A stretch of 64,000 nt of DNA from Dichotomocladium elegans (taxonomy: Eukaryota; Mucoromycota; Mucoromycetes; Mucorales; Lichtheimiaceae). Made by a program: the position numbers and the translations under genes. The stretch is taken from the NCBI GenBank assembly GCA_025716815.1, contig JAIXMN010000001.1, forward strand, positions 2,232,001 to 2,296,000, written 5' to 3'. Under the pieces are notes generated by a model. That model was not told the DNA's origin and did not search any database. It was given only the letters and a program-made list of their open reading frames with translations. Positions 38,503 through 50,256 of this stretch are shown here, one piece after another. The stretch's first letter is position 1; each line of letters starts with the position of its first letter.

Positions 38503-40895
38503 TCAAGTAGCGATTCTCATTGGTTTCGAGTCGTTCATTCTGTGGACTGAATTTAATTCCTGACGACACCCCGTATCGCCAACGCCATGTTCCTTTTGCT
38601 GGGGCCGTTCGTTCGTTGCTATCATAGCAACTCCGTCTTCAAACAGCCCAGGATTGACTCGATATCCTGTTATCTTCTTAATTGTAGAATAATTGACAGC
38701 GGAATTCGAGCTTATCCGGATCAATCGTTTTGGATCCTTAACGCACGCTTCAACTTTTGCACGCTCAGAACCAATCATAGGATACATCTTTTTCTCGCGT
38801 CCCTCCCACACAGCAACCTCATTTTCGAACTGTTTTTTGAACATTCGTCCTCGTTCAAGATTGTGTGCTCCAGAGTATATCCAACCTGAGCTTAAAAGTT
38901 CCGTGGTGGTCGGGCGCGCACTTGGATGTTCGCTCAGCATACCTCGCACTAGATTGACGGCTATAGATAAATCTCACCTTTAGTTCTATTACTCTGTCAC
39001 GCTACCAATGCATTGCATACCTCCTCTGGTTTCTTTGGTTTTCCAAACTGGGTCATCAAAGTCTCGAACAACTGTGTGTGCATCACTCTCACTCGGACAC
39101 ATCCCAGAGATCATCTCATATAAAACCAATCCTAGCGACCAAATATCCGCAGGTGCCCCGCTCAGTGATCTGTCATCATATCTCGTCTCTGGTGCAGTAT
39201 AACTTGCATATACGAGAATTAGCCGATTTTAAACACAAACTTATCCCTTCGGTAACGTACAATGGTGTTCCTGCGCTGGGTGCTGTAGCAATTTCATCTT
39301 CGTACACAGCACTCCCGAAATCCGTTAAGACGACACGTGGATACAAGGAGCGAGTGTGCAGCAATATGTTGGCAGGCTACAATGAATGTGCTCAATCATA
39401 TTAGGAGTAAAACATTGGGATCCTTCGCTATTACCTTGATATCTGGAAATCACGTTAGTATATATCATTATACAGGACTGTCACATCAGATAAATGGCAT
39501 TACCTCGATGGATGATGGGCCGCTTGTAGGTCTTGCCGCCATCATCAATAGCCTTGAAATTGTGCAGATACTATTCCCAAAATACAGATAAAGATGGCAG
39601 ATGAGGTGGTGTATATTCAACTTACATGTACAGCTTTCGCAAGCTGAAGGAATATGTTTTTCACTCTTCGCAATGGCATGGGGACGGACTGGTTGCAGTA
39701 GTGTCGAAGCTCTGCTTGAAGAGTTCCTGAGCCAGCTCTATGTGGAGTATCTTGTTCAACACAAATGCTTGATTAATATGCAGGTGACCTACAGAGGCAT
39801 GAAAAAGTAATAGGAGCCGTTGGATGACTTGTGGTGATGGAGAAGTTTGATCACATTCGGCTTCCAAAACGTTAATAATAGACACTGCATTAATAAGGTT
39901 TAGACTTACATGGTGTAGTTGCTTTAGCATATGTAATTCGTGCCGGAGCCATTTTTCACCGCCCATGATGGCCATTGTACTGGTAACATCCCGAACTTTG
40001 CATGCCATCTGATAACCACTCTCGTCATTGGGTATTGCGAAATAGACCGATCCTTGTGCTCCAGCTTCAAGTGCGGATTTGATAAGTGTTATACGGCGGT
40101 TCTCGATCTAGATGTTGATTAAGGACACACTTCTCTGACTCGGTAACCGCAGAAGAAGTACCTGCAGATGCTCAATATTTATCGAAGATCCGACCTGATA
40201 GTCAGGTTCCGCTGCAGGAATGAAATAAAAGCCTTCACGAATGAATTAGTATCACTTGTTTGCAATCAACATTAATCCCGTAGGACACACATACTAAATG
40301 CTTGGAGTGCAAATGAAACAACGCATCCCGGAAAGAGAATAGCGGATCTTCCTTTATCGATGGGTCGATTATTGACTATAAAAAATCCAATTTAGTATAA
40401 GAACAGAAGAAGATGAACGAACATACTGAAAGTTCCGTTATCGCTGACATCCTAAGATCGATATTGCCACTTTTAATATCAGAGTTGGCGTAACGAGTAT
40501 TATACAACTTACTCTAATGTATGCGATTCTGCGATTCATTTCCCCATGTTCGATCTGGTGCGCAAAAGAAATCAGGTTCGTCGGATAAAATACTTTTGAC
40601 TTACCGTGTAAATTGTCGCGTGAACGGGACTGATCGTTTTATGTTTTATAAGCAGGTTACTGCAAGAAGAATTAGCTATGCAATTAAGGATTGCTAGGCG
40701 GAATCTACATACCAGGTGTGCATTCTGCCAACGACAATCACTTCCTCGAATATTATGGGAATCACTAAAGAATTAAAGTTAATAAAACCTTTCAACGCGA
40801 GATCGTACAATTGACTCACCAAGTTGAGAAGTGTCGCTGAATGCACCCCTAAGAACACCGATCAAACTGCTACTCCGTACTATTTTTTTGGGCAT
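38503..40895 (-). CDS. FHA-domain checkpoint-type Ser/Thr kinase (Chk2/Rad53/Mek1-like)
   Basis: Fifteen exons: 40895-40820, 40764-40713, 40659-40605, 40554-40513, 40451-40427, 40375-40295, 40232-40162, 40107-39910, 39860-39793, 39737-39626, 39570-39504, 39442-39435, 39376-39261, 39202-39021, 38960-38503; 536 residues. The FHA domain (about 35-115) has VVGRMHTCNLLIKHKTISPV, HATI and RDVSDNGTFINNRPI, expected to bind phosphothreonine. The kinase domain follows: MACKVR (VAIK lysine), LRHELHMLKQLHHPNVIKLL, HRDIKPANILL, LTDFGSAV, GTPFYTAPET and DIWSLGLVLYEMISG. FHA then kinase is the Rad53/Chk2/Dun1/Mek1 layout, pointing to DNA-damage or meiotic signalling; which one cannot be told. The C-terminal 100 residues are unique. 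Catalytic Asp-Ile-Lys falls on an 8-nt exon. Confidence 0.9.
39435..39442 (-). other. 8-nt microexon in the kinase catalytic loop
   Basis: Minus-strand sequence ttccag|ATATCAAG|gtaatag. With the G that ends the previous exon it encodes Asp-Ile-Lys of HRDIKPAN. Flanking introns of 61 and 58 nt have normal GT/AG ends. Skipping it would remove the catalytic Asp and Lys and shift the frame. Confidence 0.85.
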
Positions 40896-42626
40896 GTCGT
40901 ATGGGTGCTGAAGCGGGAAGCGGTTTACAAAAATAGGGGGCGATTCCGTACTTGCCTTTTAGAGGTATTCTCGAGCAATGGAAAACCAGCGTTTCAAATT
41001 AACTTTGCCCGGTACAGCCGATCAGCAGCGTTGTAGCTTAGTACTAAATCCGTATATACTCAATAAACCTTTCACCAATGATGAGTTTGTCCCTTTGGCT
41101 GGTGATATCCTAAGTGTGTTGTTTGGTTCTCTGTAATACTGGAGTGAGCCCAACACCCTAACAGGTAGTTGCAGTCTGGGCGTTAGTTAAGTTGCAGCTG
41201 ACTGTGCAACTCCGCATTATGCATAGTATGACTGTGCCTCGGGAGAGGTCACTAATTTTACTTGGCTATCACCATAGTTTCCAAGCAAACCCGCGAGCGA
41301 TATTGCAAGGTCAGTTAATCAGAAAACGATTGCACTCCATCTCAGAAAGAAAGCTGCGAAAAATCCTTTTGTATTCTCAAAAGGGTGGTTGAGGTGGAGG
41401 AACGCTAAAAACCGAGCAAGAGCTTTCTTGGATTTCAAAATGAGACAAGGACGCCATCCAAAGATATGTAAGGATGGACAAAGAAAGGGGAATCCTGTTT
41501 AGATATTAGCCCCCCCAATACGCTTAAATGGCCTAGGAGGTAAGAGTATATGTGCCGGTGCAAAGCGGCAACCAGAGCAAGATAGAAGATCAACAGCGGA
41601 GATAACAGCATGGAGAAACGGCGAAGAAGCACAGACTGATGACAGACATAAACAGCAGCAACTTCCTCCGCAAACCTCAAACAGAAGTTCAATGACGTTT
41701 TGACTATGAAGCTTCTAGCTCGGTACTTTATTTATTGCCTCCCACATAAGCGCACTTTTTTGACGCTTGACCATGGATGGCTTTAATACTGCGTAAAATA
41801 GCAGATATTGGATGAGCTAGTTGATAGAATGACACACGGCTCAAGGCTTTTAAAGATATGGAGACAGGATCCACTTATCAATCCCCGGATTTCAATAGTA
41901 ATAGGGGTCTGAGATGATAAAGCAATTTTCTTCGGGCAGGCACAGTGGAGATAAATTTCTTCGCATTAAGCACTTAATGCATACAATGCTCGCTGCTTGA
42001 TACTACTGTCCACTACGTTGCTTTTGGTCATTATCATTTGTATCCCAATATGTTCCATTTCTGTATACGCTGTTTAGTAATTGCTACGTTTCTTCTTAAC
42101 AAGACCTATTGCATTAACGCTTGACTTTCTCGGAACATGGATCAACCCAATAGCTGCATCCTTGTCACCGTTGGCAGCAATAGCCCAATCCAACATACCG
42201 TACTGATGAGCTAATTTCCCATTTATGCTATTATCATGTTTGAATAAAGATGCCATATTCCTATATTATTGCCGTCGCGCAAGCTGTCGACAAAGCGGAA
42301 TCGTTGGTTGCAGAGCTTTTTGGCTGTCGGTTGACACTGTTCCACAGCGTATTTTAGCTAAAGGGACCAGTGACAGCGCCAAGAGATACAAATATATGTT
42401 CACGGTAGCATGTAAACAGCAGTTCTTATAAGCTTTTGTTACTGAAAGAACGGGCGGAATGAAACGTATGGCTCCTCAATGCGAGTTCAAGCATTGGTGT
42501 GAAATGGGGTGGCGGGTGCAAATGCTATTTTCTCCCTCAGCCGATTTCGGTTTGACGAACCGTCACACCCACTTATATCTTGTTAACCCTCCACACCTTG
42601 AACGCTCTAAATTTCCAGAAAACATC
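40896..42626. other. gene-poor region
   Basis: About 1.7 kb upstream of two divergent genes. The only open frame with protein-like composition is minus 42256-42074 (60 codons, KLAHQYGMLDWAIAANGDKD), which vaguely recalls an ankyrin-like helix but stands alone. I do not call it a gene. Confidence 0.5.
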
Positions 42627-43225
42627 ATGACCGAAGTACCTCCTAGCCAAACGCTTTACCTGTCAAATCTTCCATATAAGATCAACATGGATGGTAAAGT
42701 AATTCTCATTATCATTCACCTGATCGCGTCTAGGAGCTAACTATATCATAGAATTGAGAGCTTCATTGTACTCACTGTTCGTGACGTATGGCACGATCCT
42801 GGACATCGTTACAAAGAAAGCGAACGAAATGCGTGAGCAAGCATTCATCGTCTATGACAATGTTGCCTCTGCCACTGCGGCACTCAGAAGTCTTCAGGGA
42901 TTCAACTTTTACAACAAATCACTTGTACGGATGAGCACGTTTCTTTTTACCACGACCAACAACACTACTGCACGCGCATGTTTTCTGACGCTTTGGATTG
43001 CGGCCTGTTTTTTATTTATAGAATATCGAATACGGAAAGACTAAGTCTCATGTTGTTGCAAAACTCGACGGGACGTACCGGATGCGATCATTAGACAGTA
43101 AAAACAAGGGTACTGCTGTATCAGCGTCGCTGGGGAAGCGCAGTCAGGCAGATGAAGAGGATGATGAAGCACCTACGAAGGTGGCACGGCAGGAACGTGA
43201 TAGCAGCGGCGATGAGGATGATTGA
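42627..43225 (+). CDS. U1A/U2B''-type snRNP protein
   Basis: Three exons: 42627-42693, 42752-42924, 43022-43225; 147 residues. One RRM: PPSQTLYLSNLPYKINMDEL (RNP2), SLYSLFVTYGTILDIV, and EQAFIVYDNVASATAALRSL (RNP1), then IEYGKTKSHVVAKLDGTY. This is the SNF/U1A/U2B'' pattern, which binds a U1 or U2 snRNA stem-loop. Animal members have two RRMs; the single RRM plus short acidic/Lys tail resembles fungal U2B'' (Msl1), so U2 is the likelier partner. An ending of alternating acidic and basic residues suggests nuclear localisation. Confidence 0.88.
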
Positions 43226-43401
43226 TACAAATAAAGTAAACCAGCAAAAGGGATCCAGTGTGAAAAAAATAAAATGAAGTCCTAGGAACTTTTTGACTTA
43301 ACCGCACTCTTCGACCTGTCGCTCCCATTTTTTTGACTGTGCGTTGAAAACTCAGTCAAAGCTCTTTTTATTCTTTTTCTCTGTATTAATCTTTTCACGA
43401 C

Positions 43402-44830
43402 ATGGATTTGAGTGGAACCTACGGTACATTAGGTGGCCCAAACATCACCATCAACAGTCTGACAAAGGACAAAATATCTTTTATCTTGAGTGACACGGAT
43501 TTGAGGTACTTGTTTTGCATCATTCACGTTACGTCGTCTTTTTGGACGATCCGCGAAGGAAACGAGACAGCTGACCATTGTATGATTCGTTAAGCGTCGC
43601 CAATGCGCTCCGACGAGTTATGATTGCAGAAGTACCAACCGTGGGTGAGTGAGCTGAGCAACTGTCGGGAAAGAAAGAAAATGACGATGCCAATATACAT
43701 GAAGCGATCGACATGGTTGAATTTGAGGCAAACACGACGGTCCTCGCCGATGAGTTTCTTGCGCACCGCCTTGGCATGATCCCTATCGATAGTCGAGATG
43801 TTGAAAAATTAAGATATACTAGAGTAGGGCGGTTTGCATGCGTGTAGTGCGAATATGCACAGAGGAATGCTGACATTTTTTTTTTTACGTTGGGGTCGGC
43901 TGATGATGTTTGTTATAGGATTGTACCTGTTCCCAATACTGCCCCGAATGCTCTGTTGAACTCACTTTGCATGTAAAATGCACCGACGATCGAACAAAAT
44001 ATGTCACCAGTCGAGATCTGATATCATCGAACCCATCCTTTGTTCCAGTGATACAAGGTTCAGAGCAGAATCAGCAATTTTTAGGACAGTGCCTAACCCG
44101 TTCGAATCCATAGATAAACACGATCCTGGTGTGCTGCTTGTAAAGCTCAGAAAGGGTCATGAATTGAAACTGAAGTGCATTGCAAAGAAGGTGTGTCTCT
44201 GTGCGAAATAAGCTACTCCATCGACAAGATCTAAAACTTTGCTCTCAGGGCGTAGCAAAAGAACACGCAAAATGGAGCCCTGTATGCGGTGTATCATTTG
44301 AATACGATCCTTATAACAAGCTACGGCACACGAGCTACTGGTTTGAGGAAGATGAGAAGGCTGAATGGTGAGTACATCTGGGGTTAAGTGTATCTACGTT
44401 ACGGAATGCAAGTTGATCTTTTTACATTATTTTTTTTTCTTCCAGGCCACTGAGTTCAAATGCCAAGTTGGAAGAGGAACCAGCTCCAAATGCGCGTAAG
44501 TTGCTTAACATTGATTCTGGAAGTAACGGAAGAAGAATCGCAGCTAACCGCATTCGATTTTAGCATTCGACTACAATGCAAAGCCTGATCGATTTTACTT
44601 TGAAGCCGAGGTCTAGTATTCCTAATGAAGAAGAAATGAGGCAGCAAGATACTGATAGATCAGCCATGGGCCGCATTGGACGCTATTAGACTGTAGGCTC
44701 ATTATCACCAGATGAAGTCGTCACTATGGCGTTGAAGACACTGGTCGACAAACTGGCCTATGTACAGATGCAGATCCAGGAAGAAGTAGAGACGAGGGAA
44801 CAAGAGAATGCAAATGCATGGCATTTTTAG
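43402..44830 (+). CDS. RPB3: RNA polymerase II subunit Rpb3
   Basis: Nine exons: 43402-43505, 43595-43644, 43705-43823, 43919-44057, 44114-44190, 44249-44367, 44446-44495, 44564-44610, 44690-44830; 281 residues. The alpha-like assembly subunit that pairs with Rpb11. Motifs: [51 protein letters not shown], zinc ligands in [30 protein letters not shown] and [19 protein letters not shown]. Intron 4 has a weak donor (CAAG|gttcag), chosen because it alone rejoins the frames through GAT. Length is normal. Confidence 0.95.
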
Positions 44831-45017
44831 ACGAAATTTGCTTAGAACCGACGTGTTCACTCTGAGCAAATGAATATGTTTAACTAGCTTCCAGTTGAAT
44901 TCGATTATCGAGCATTAATGTTGAGTGTAGAAAAGCTTGATCATCGTTTGGAGTGCAAGAATAATCAGCATTAAATAAGCATAGCCATGGTACTTCATAT
45001 TCAGCCAATCAGGAATA

Positions 45018-46461
45018 GTGTTCATTTTTTCTATGTATAGTGGGGTAAGCAAGTTGTCTGGGCTTCACGATCCACAACTACCAGCACGCCCCTTTTTTCC
45101 ACCTTTTTCTGCCGATGAAACTATGAGCGTTAGTAGCGAGTTCTCTGCTATAGTATTCAGCAAAGATCTGCCGCAATCATCATTTCTACTCGATTCCCCA
45201 ATGAACCTCTCACAGCACCTCTTCAAGAACGCTCCAAGGACGCTTTTTGACGAAATAGAATGCGAAAGGGCCCATATGCAGGATCACGCCCGGGTCGACA
45301 GAGAAGAGGATCCAGTAGTAAGATTAAGGACAATGACCCATCAAGTAATGCGCGTTCTAATTGCAGTAAGCTAGGGCCAGAGAGTCGCTGATAAGATCGA
45401 GCAGTTGAGAGTTGACGGAAAGGCAGGACTTAAAAAAGAACCTCTTCCTCTTTTACCGTTAAGCTGACAGCGCGGGATTTTCCAATAGTTTTCGTGGAGG
45501 TCTCTCGTTCGACGTCTACGTGAAGAAAACACAAGTTTGCTCGATACTATCAAGTCGATACGCGAGGATCTCCGTCAGAGTCATCGAGACAAGGCTGAGT
45601 TGGAGAAAAAGTTTGAAAGACATATCCAACTGTCAGAAATGACCATCCAGGACCTGAAATTGAAACTCGAGGTGCAAAAGGTACGATCCGCTTGACTGTC
45701 TAGAAAATAGTCGACGAGTCAAAGAGGGATCTGACAAATGATCACAGAGAAGATCAGCTGAATCCAGCATATCAAACCATCAATACCAGTCAGACACACG
45801 AGAAAAAATCGCAGGACTCCAGATTGAACTTGATGCAACGAAGGCTGAGAATGAAAAGCTGACTGCAGACCTGGAGGTACAAAGAGAGCGCATCAGAGCT
45901 CTGGAGAGCAGCCTACGCCATGAAGAGGAAGAGATGGACAAGCGGGCTGAAGACAAAGTAAATCATGACATACCACGGACGAATGCCTTGTGACTAAGAA
46001 CACCATGCTTTTGCAGGCATATGAAGAGGACATAGAAGCATTAAAGACACACTTGCAGGAAGTCGAGGACAGGTACACCATTGAACATAAGAAACGAATG
46101 CAATTGAGTAGGTTGAAGAAGCACTGTGTCCATAGGATAAGTATCGACTCATTTTCTTCTGCTCTTACAGTGTTTCAAAAACGTTATCTTTTGCTCACCA
46201 ATCGAGCATTAGAAGAATGGTAATTTAACCATCAAAAACTCCTTTGTTTTCCCAGTGTCACTCAACAGAAAGCACTGATGTTTAGCGAGATGAGAGCCTT
46301 GAACGGCCAAGATATCAAGGAGCCGCGGTCACCAGCATCCAAATGGAGGGCCTGTTTCGCGGCCATCATTGCTACGCATAGGCTACGGTATGCAAAGTGT
46401 TATTCCAGCTATAACAAAATATTTACTGTTTTTATCTAGAAAATTGACAGGTTCGTCATAA
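45018..46461 (+). CDS. PACT-domain coiled-coil protein (pericentrin/AKAP450/Pcp1-like)
   Basis: Seven-exon model: 45018-45365, 45489-45680, 45748-45957, 46017-46107, 46171-46219, 46256-46387, 46440-46461; 347 residues. About 120-270 is an almost unbroken coiled coil (LREENTSLLDTIKSIREDLR; IELDATKAENEKLTADLEVQ). The C-terminus has FQKRYLLLTNRALEEW and, about 35 residues on, ACFAAIIATHRLRKL, the two halves of a PACT domain that anchors pericentrin, AKAP450 and fission-yeast Pcp1 to centrosomes or spindle pole bodies. Much shorter than those proteins. The start codon is uncertain (45018, or the in-frame ATG at 45123); the donor after exon 1 has two options. Role at the spindle pole is inferred. 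Confidence 0.72.
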
Positions 46462-48261
46462 CCATCCCCCCCATCGCTCTGTTTAAATAGTACTCCAACA
46501 CCACTGCGATTGTAAATATGCACACCACTGTACAGAGTCAGTTCCTTTCTGAGCAATGCAAAGAAATACATATAAAGAATTTTCATGTGCGAGGCATTCA
46601 TACATATATCCGGCGTATGCAAACGATTTTCAGCTCTTTGTATTGCAACTGACTCCTGCTAATCGCATCACGGTATGCGCCCATGCGTAGAAGTCGTTGT
46701 TGTGCGGTATCAACAATTGAAAATTGCACATTGCTATGGGTGTAACGCGCGGTAGCCCGCGCCCAGTGGAGGCCTTGGGATATTTGAACCACATTGCCGT
46801 CTTGTACCATCATCTTACTCGCTTCTGTCTCAAGGTGCCCGACCTACGCTTTCCCATGGTGTTCCCAGACAGTTGCTCCTACCGATCACCTGACGCCAGC
46901 ACGCCCCCAGTCAAACCAGCCTGCATTCTCAGCTTGCCTCTCCATGTCGTCTGGTACCCAGCCATCGGCATGGATCCTCCTCAACGACCAGGTTGTGGCC
47001 AAGCCATCGCGGCAGACCTTTTCGATCCAAAAACCTTACAGACCGCCCATTTCTTCCAGGATCTGGTGAATTTTTGGATCATTCCATCATCATTTTTGGC
47101 ACGTCTCCGCGTTACCCCTCCCCCAAACCGCGGCCTGTGTTGGGGGACCCTTCTCTTGATATCGTGAGTGGCGCTCCACCATCGGTCTTGTCTCTGCAAC
47201 CTTCCTCCAGCAGTGTTGGTCTACTAATCGCTTCTTACGCATCCTTAGACGGCCTCCAATGCATAAAGTAGCGGGGATGGTTTGTGGTCGATGCCTCTTT
47301 GCGGAACCCCAACCTGTCTTGACTTCTCGACGTTTATTTTCACGCTTTGATCCCATCCGAACCGTCCCGGTGCCATCTGGTTTGGTGTCTCTAATATCTT
47401 GTGTTTTCTTGGTTCTATAACGCCGATATTGACTTCTCCTCTTCCAAAGCACTCTTCTCGCCCCCCTTCCTTTGCTGAAGCCCAGGCAGTTTCTCTCGCG
47501 GAGTCCCTGCTTGCTCGACTCTCAGCACACTAGTAAACTAATTACGTACAATGACTTTCTGTTCGATATCCGAGGACCTTTATAGTAGCATTCTCGGAAC
47601 AGCTCTGTCAAACGTGATCCGCGCTTCTTTTTGTGGGGGTCTCCTGGAAAACAGCGCGTTTCTCGAACCCTTTTTCAATGTGTGATCAACTCGAATGGAG
47701 AAGATGCTCCAACAATCACCCTGGACCGGGCGATTCATTTTGGATGCGGAAAGAGGAATTGAGGACAAAGCTTCCTGACTGTCTGTCGTTTATTCCTTTC
47801 TCAGTGCTTGTACGTATATATAACTGCGGTGCTACAACCACCGTTGTCCGGGAAGCATTAAAATGGGGCGCTGCAACGAAATTTTTTTAGTAACCACCAC
47901 TGGCGCGATAACACTAACAGGTTGATTCAAGCCGCGCACAGCGTAATGCCGACTGAGTGCATTCGACGGAAACCCTCGCCAGATAGCCGAGCATCAGAGC
48001 AAGCGCCCACCAATTTCTCTCCCTCTGACTCTGTCTGCGTCCCGGTATATATATATATATATATCTCTGTGTGTGTGTGTGTGTGTGTATGTGTGTGAAG
48101 AGTTTGTGCGCTCGCGTATACGTGCATCTAGTATTTTCGGGGGCAAGGGGCAAGCGCGCTTGGCAGATTAAAACAGCAGCGGGGCGGTGATCGTAAATTC
48201 AACTCGTGTAGAATACGGCCTCTTCCTCGTCGAACAATTTTTGATTTTTCCTTCGCCCACG
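46462..48261. other. unresolved region, possibly a plus-strand multi-exon gene
   Basis: About 1.8 kb with overlapping plus-strand open frames (46724-47167, 46993-47271, about 47230-47420 and 47460-47535, 47550-47680). They include protein-like phrases such as ILLNDQVVAKPSRQTFSIQ, SFAEAQAVSLAESLLARL and LSNVIRASFCGGLLENSAF, plus one good 3' splice-like site (cccatttcttccag, about 47057). I could not assemble one reading frame or recognise a family, and minus-strand frames in the same place look like shadows. A gene is plausible but not established. Confidence 0.3.
48046..48090. repeat. compound (TA)n...(TG)n microsatellite
   Basis: A TA run (48046-48064) followed closely by a TG run (48069-48090), upstream of the MEMO1 gene. 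Confidence 0.9.
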
Positions 48262-49705
48262 ATGGCCAATACAAAGCGAAATGCCACTCACGCTGGCTCT
48301 TGGTATAACAGCTCGGGTAAGAAGACGAAGAAGAAGAAGAAAGAAACGAGACGGGTGGGAGAGTTAAGCGCTCCCCCTCCCCATGGGAAGCCTATTCCGT
48401 TTTAGCAGGAATGCAGCTGAAAAAGAAACATTCAACAATGTTCGTCATTATAGAAAAACATCTGGACATGGAGCTTGAGAAGTACCTGGCTGCCGTGCCA
48501 GAGACTACTGAACATGGAGAAGTACTTCCTATTCAAGGAACACGCGCTATCATTGCACCGTAAGTATACACATGCAGACACAGAGCGAGAGGAGGCGCTG
48601 GGAGACAGGAAGCTCATCCTCTGTGCATTATTTAGTCATGCGGGATATTCCTACAGCGGGGCAACGGCTGCTTACGCGTACAAGTGTGTTGACGTTTCGA
48701 ACATGTAATGAAATGAGATCCACGGGAGGATGAAGATATACAGTGGATCAGGACTAACAGCAGGTTAATGATGATCCTAGCACACGAGTCTTTATCCTCG
48801 GTCCTTCTCACCATGTCTATCTGGACGGTTGCGCATTGTCTTTGTGTGACACCTACGAGACTCCGCTTGGAGATTTAACCCTCGATAAAGAAGGTTAAAG
48901 CGTTGATGAACAGTTCTGTGGCCAACTCGGGAGCTGATATCTCATATCGTTCATTAGTGATTCGCGAGCTCTATGCTACAAAACAGTTCGAGTGGATGTC
49001 CAGAAAGGTGGATGAGGACGAACATAGCATTGAGATGCATCTTCCGTATACGGCCAAAATATTTGAGAAGTAAGGAGAGCGGAAACCGTCAGAAATCAGG
49101 TGAAATTCTCTTACGAAAAGCAATCCACGGGCGATATGAAACAGGAAGCTAGATCAGATCAAGATAATTCCAATCATGGTGGGCGCTATTGATGACGACA
49201 AGGAACAATTATATGGAAAGCTCCTTTCAAAGTACTTAGCCGACCCACACGCGCTTTTTATCGTTTCCTCCGATTTTTGCCACTGGTGAGCCATGTTACT
49301 ACATCGCATTTCGATCTAATCCACTAACTGTTTCATACAAGGGGGAGACGGTTCTCATACACGATGTATCGTCCTAGTAAGGATGAGCCATTGAGACGAT
49401 TGAAGACAACCGACACTACAGCCGGGAAAAGAGATATATACGAATCCATCGATGACCTCGATCACGAGGGTATGGTCGCCATCGAGTCTCTTGATCATGC
49501 GGCGTTTTATGAGTACCTTCAGAGGACCCATAATACGATCTGCGGCCGTCACCCGATCGGTGTCATGATGAGTGCGCTAGAAACATTAGGAGTGAACCGA
49601 CGCATCCGTTTCATCAAATATGCTCAGAGCAGCCGTTGCCGTAGTGTCCGGGACAGCAGCGTTAGCTACGCGAGCGCATATGTCTACGTTGCACTCGACC
49701 CATAA
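48262..49705 (+). CDS. MEMO1 family protein
   Basis: Seven exons: 48262-48316, 48454-48559, 48636-48704, 48781-48893, 48958-49069, 49145-49285, 49342-49705; 319 residues. Homologue of the human mediator of ErbB2-driven cell motility, a LigB-dioxygenase-like fold proposed to bind copper. [10 protein letters not shown] starts the protein. The metal-site residues are all present in [28 protein letters not shown] and [27 protein letters not shown] and [11 protein letters not shown] are also invariant. The insert after [20 protein letters not shown] is longer and more polar than in animals. The biochemical role in fungi is not settled. Confidence 0.95.
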
Positions 49706-49881
49706 AGGGAGATATCTGCCGTATATATGATATGTATATTGTGTGGATGAATAAAGGTCATGTAATATCTTTCCATGCAAATTTATGGGTATGTACAATG
49801 TGGATAAAATAGAGAACAAGAGCGCTGGGCAGGGGGGAGGGATAAGAGATAGTGTAGAGTTTAGGCACGTGGCGGCTGATC

Positions 49882-50256
49882 CTACGTATCCGAGAAATAA
49901 TCCAGCTCTTCATCCGGGTCCGATAGGAAGGACTGCTTGGTACGGGTGATTACAATGATTTGTTTGTCTATAGCTTCCCGGCTATCATCTCCATCTGTGG
50001 AGGATGCGACAAACATCACCGCGGACTCGTCATCCTCATCATCCAAGAAGAGGTCAGACCAAGTCCGACCGAAAAAGACATCTTCATCGCTGTCTGTAGA
50101 CAGAATTTGATTCAAAAAGTTTTCTTGCCGTAAAAGTTTCTTCTTGCGGGGCTCATTGTCATTGTCAGTGCGAAAAGCGATGGGTGCGGTCCAGCCGGCT
50201 TGGGCAAAGAGGCAGAGTGAGAGTACAGTATATATGGCGAATCGAGATGGGATCAT
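49882..50256 (-). CDS. small secreted acidic protein (hypothetical)
   Basis: Intronless frame of 124 codons. The N-terminus MIPSRFAIYTVLSLCLFAQA has a basic n-region and a hydrophobic core, then GWTAPIAF, giving a good signal peptide with cleavage near Ala-Gly or Ala-Pro. The mature part is short, Asp/Glu-rich (DSDEDVFFGRTWSDLFLDDE, DPDEELDYFSD) with one KKK patch and no cysteines, so it is not a typical disulfide-rich effector. I do not recognise the family. Convergent with MEMO1, 176 bp apart. Confidence 0.55.
   Translation of the reverse strand: MIPSRFAIYTVLSLCLFAQAGWTAPIAFRTDNDNEPRKKKLLRQENFLNQILSTDSDEDVFFGRTWSDLFLDDEDDESAVMFVASSTDGDDSREAIDKQIIVITRTKQSFLSDPDEELDYFSDT

Noticed and set aside
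44098..44113. tRNA B-box-like GTTCGAATCC
   Set aside because: No matching A box or cloverleaf around it; it lies inside intron 4 of RPB3.
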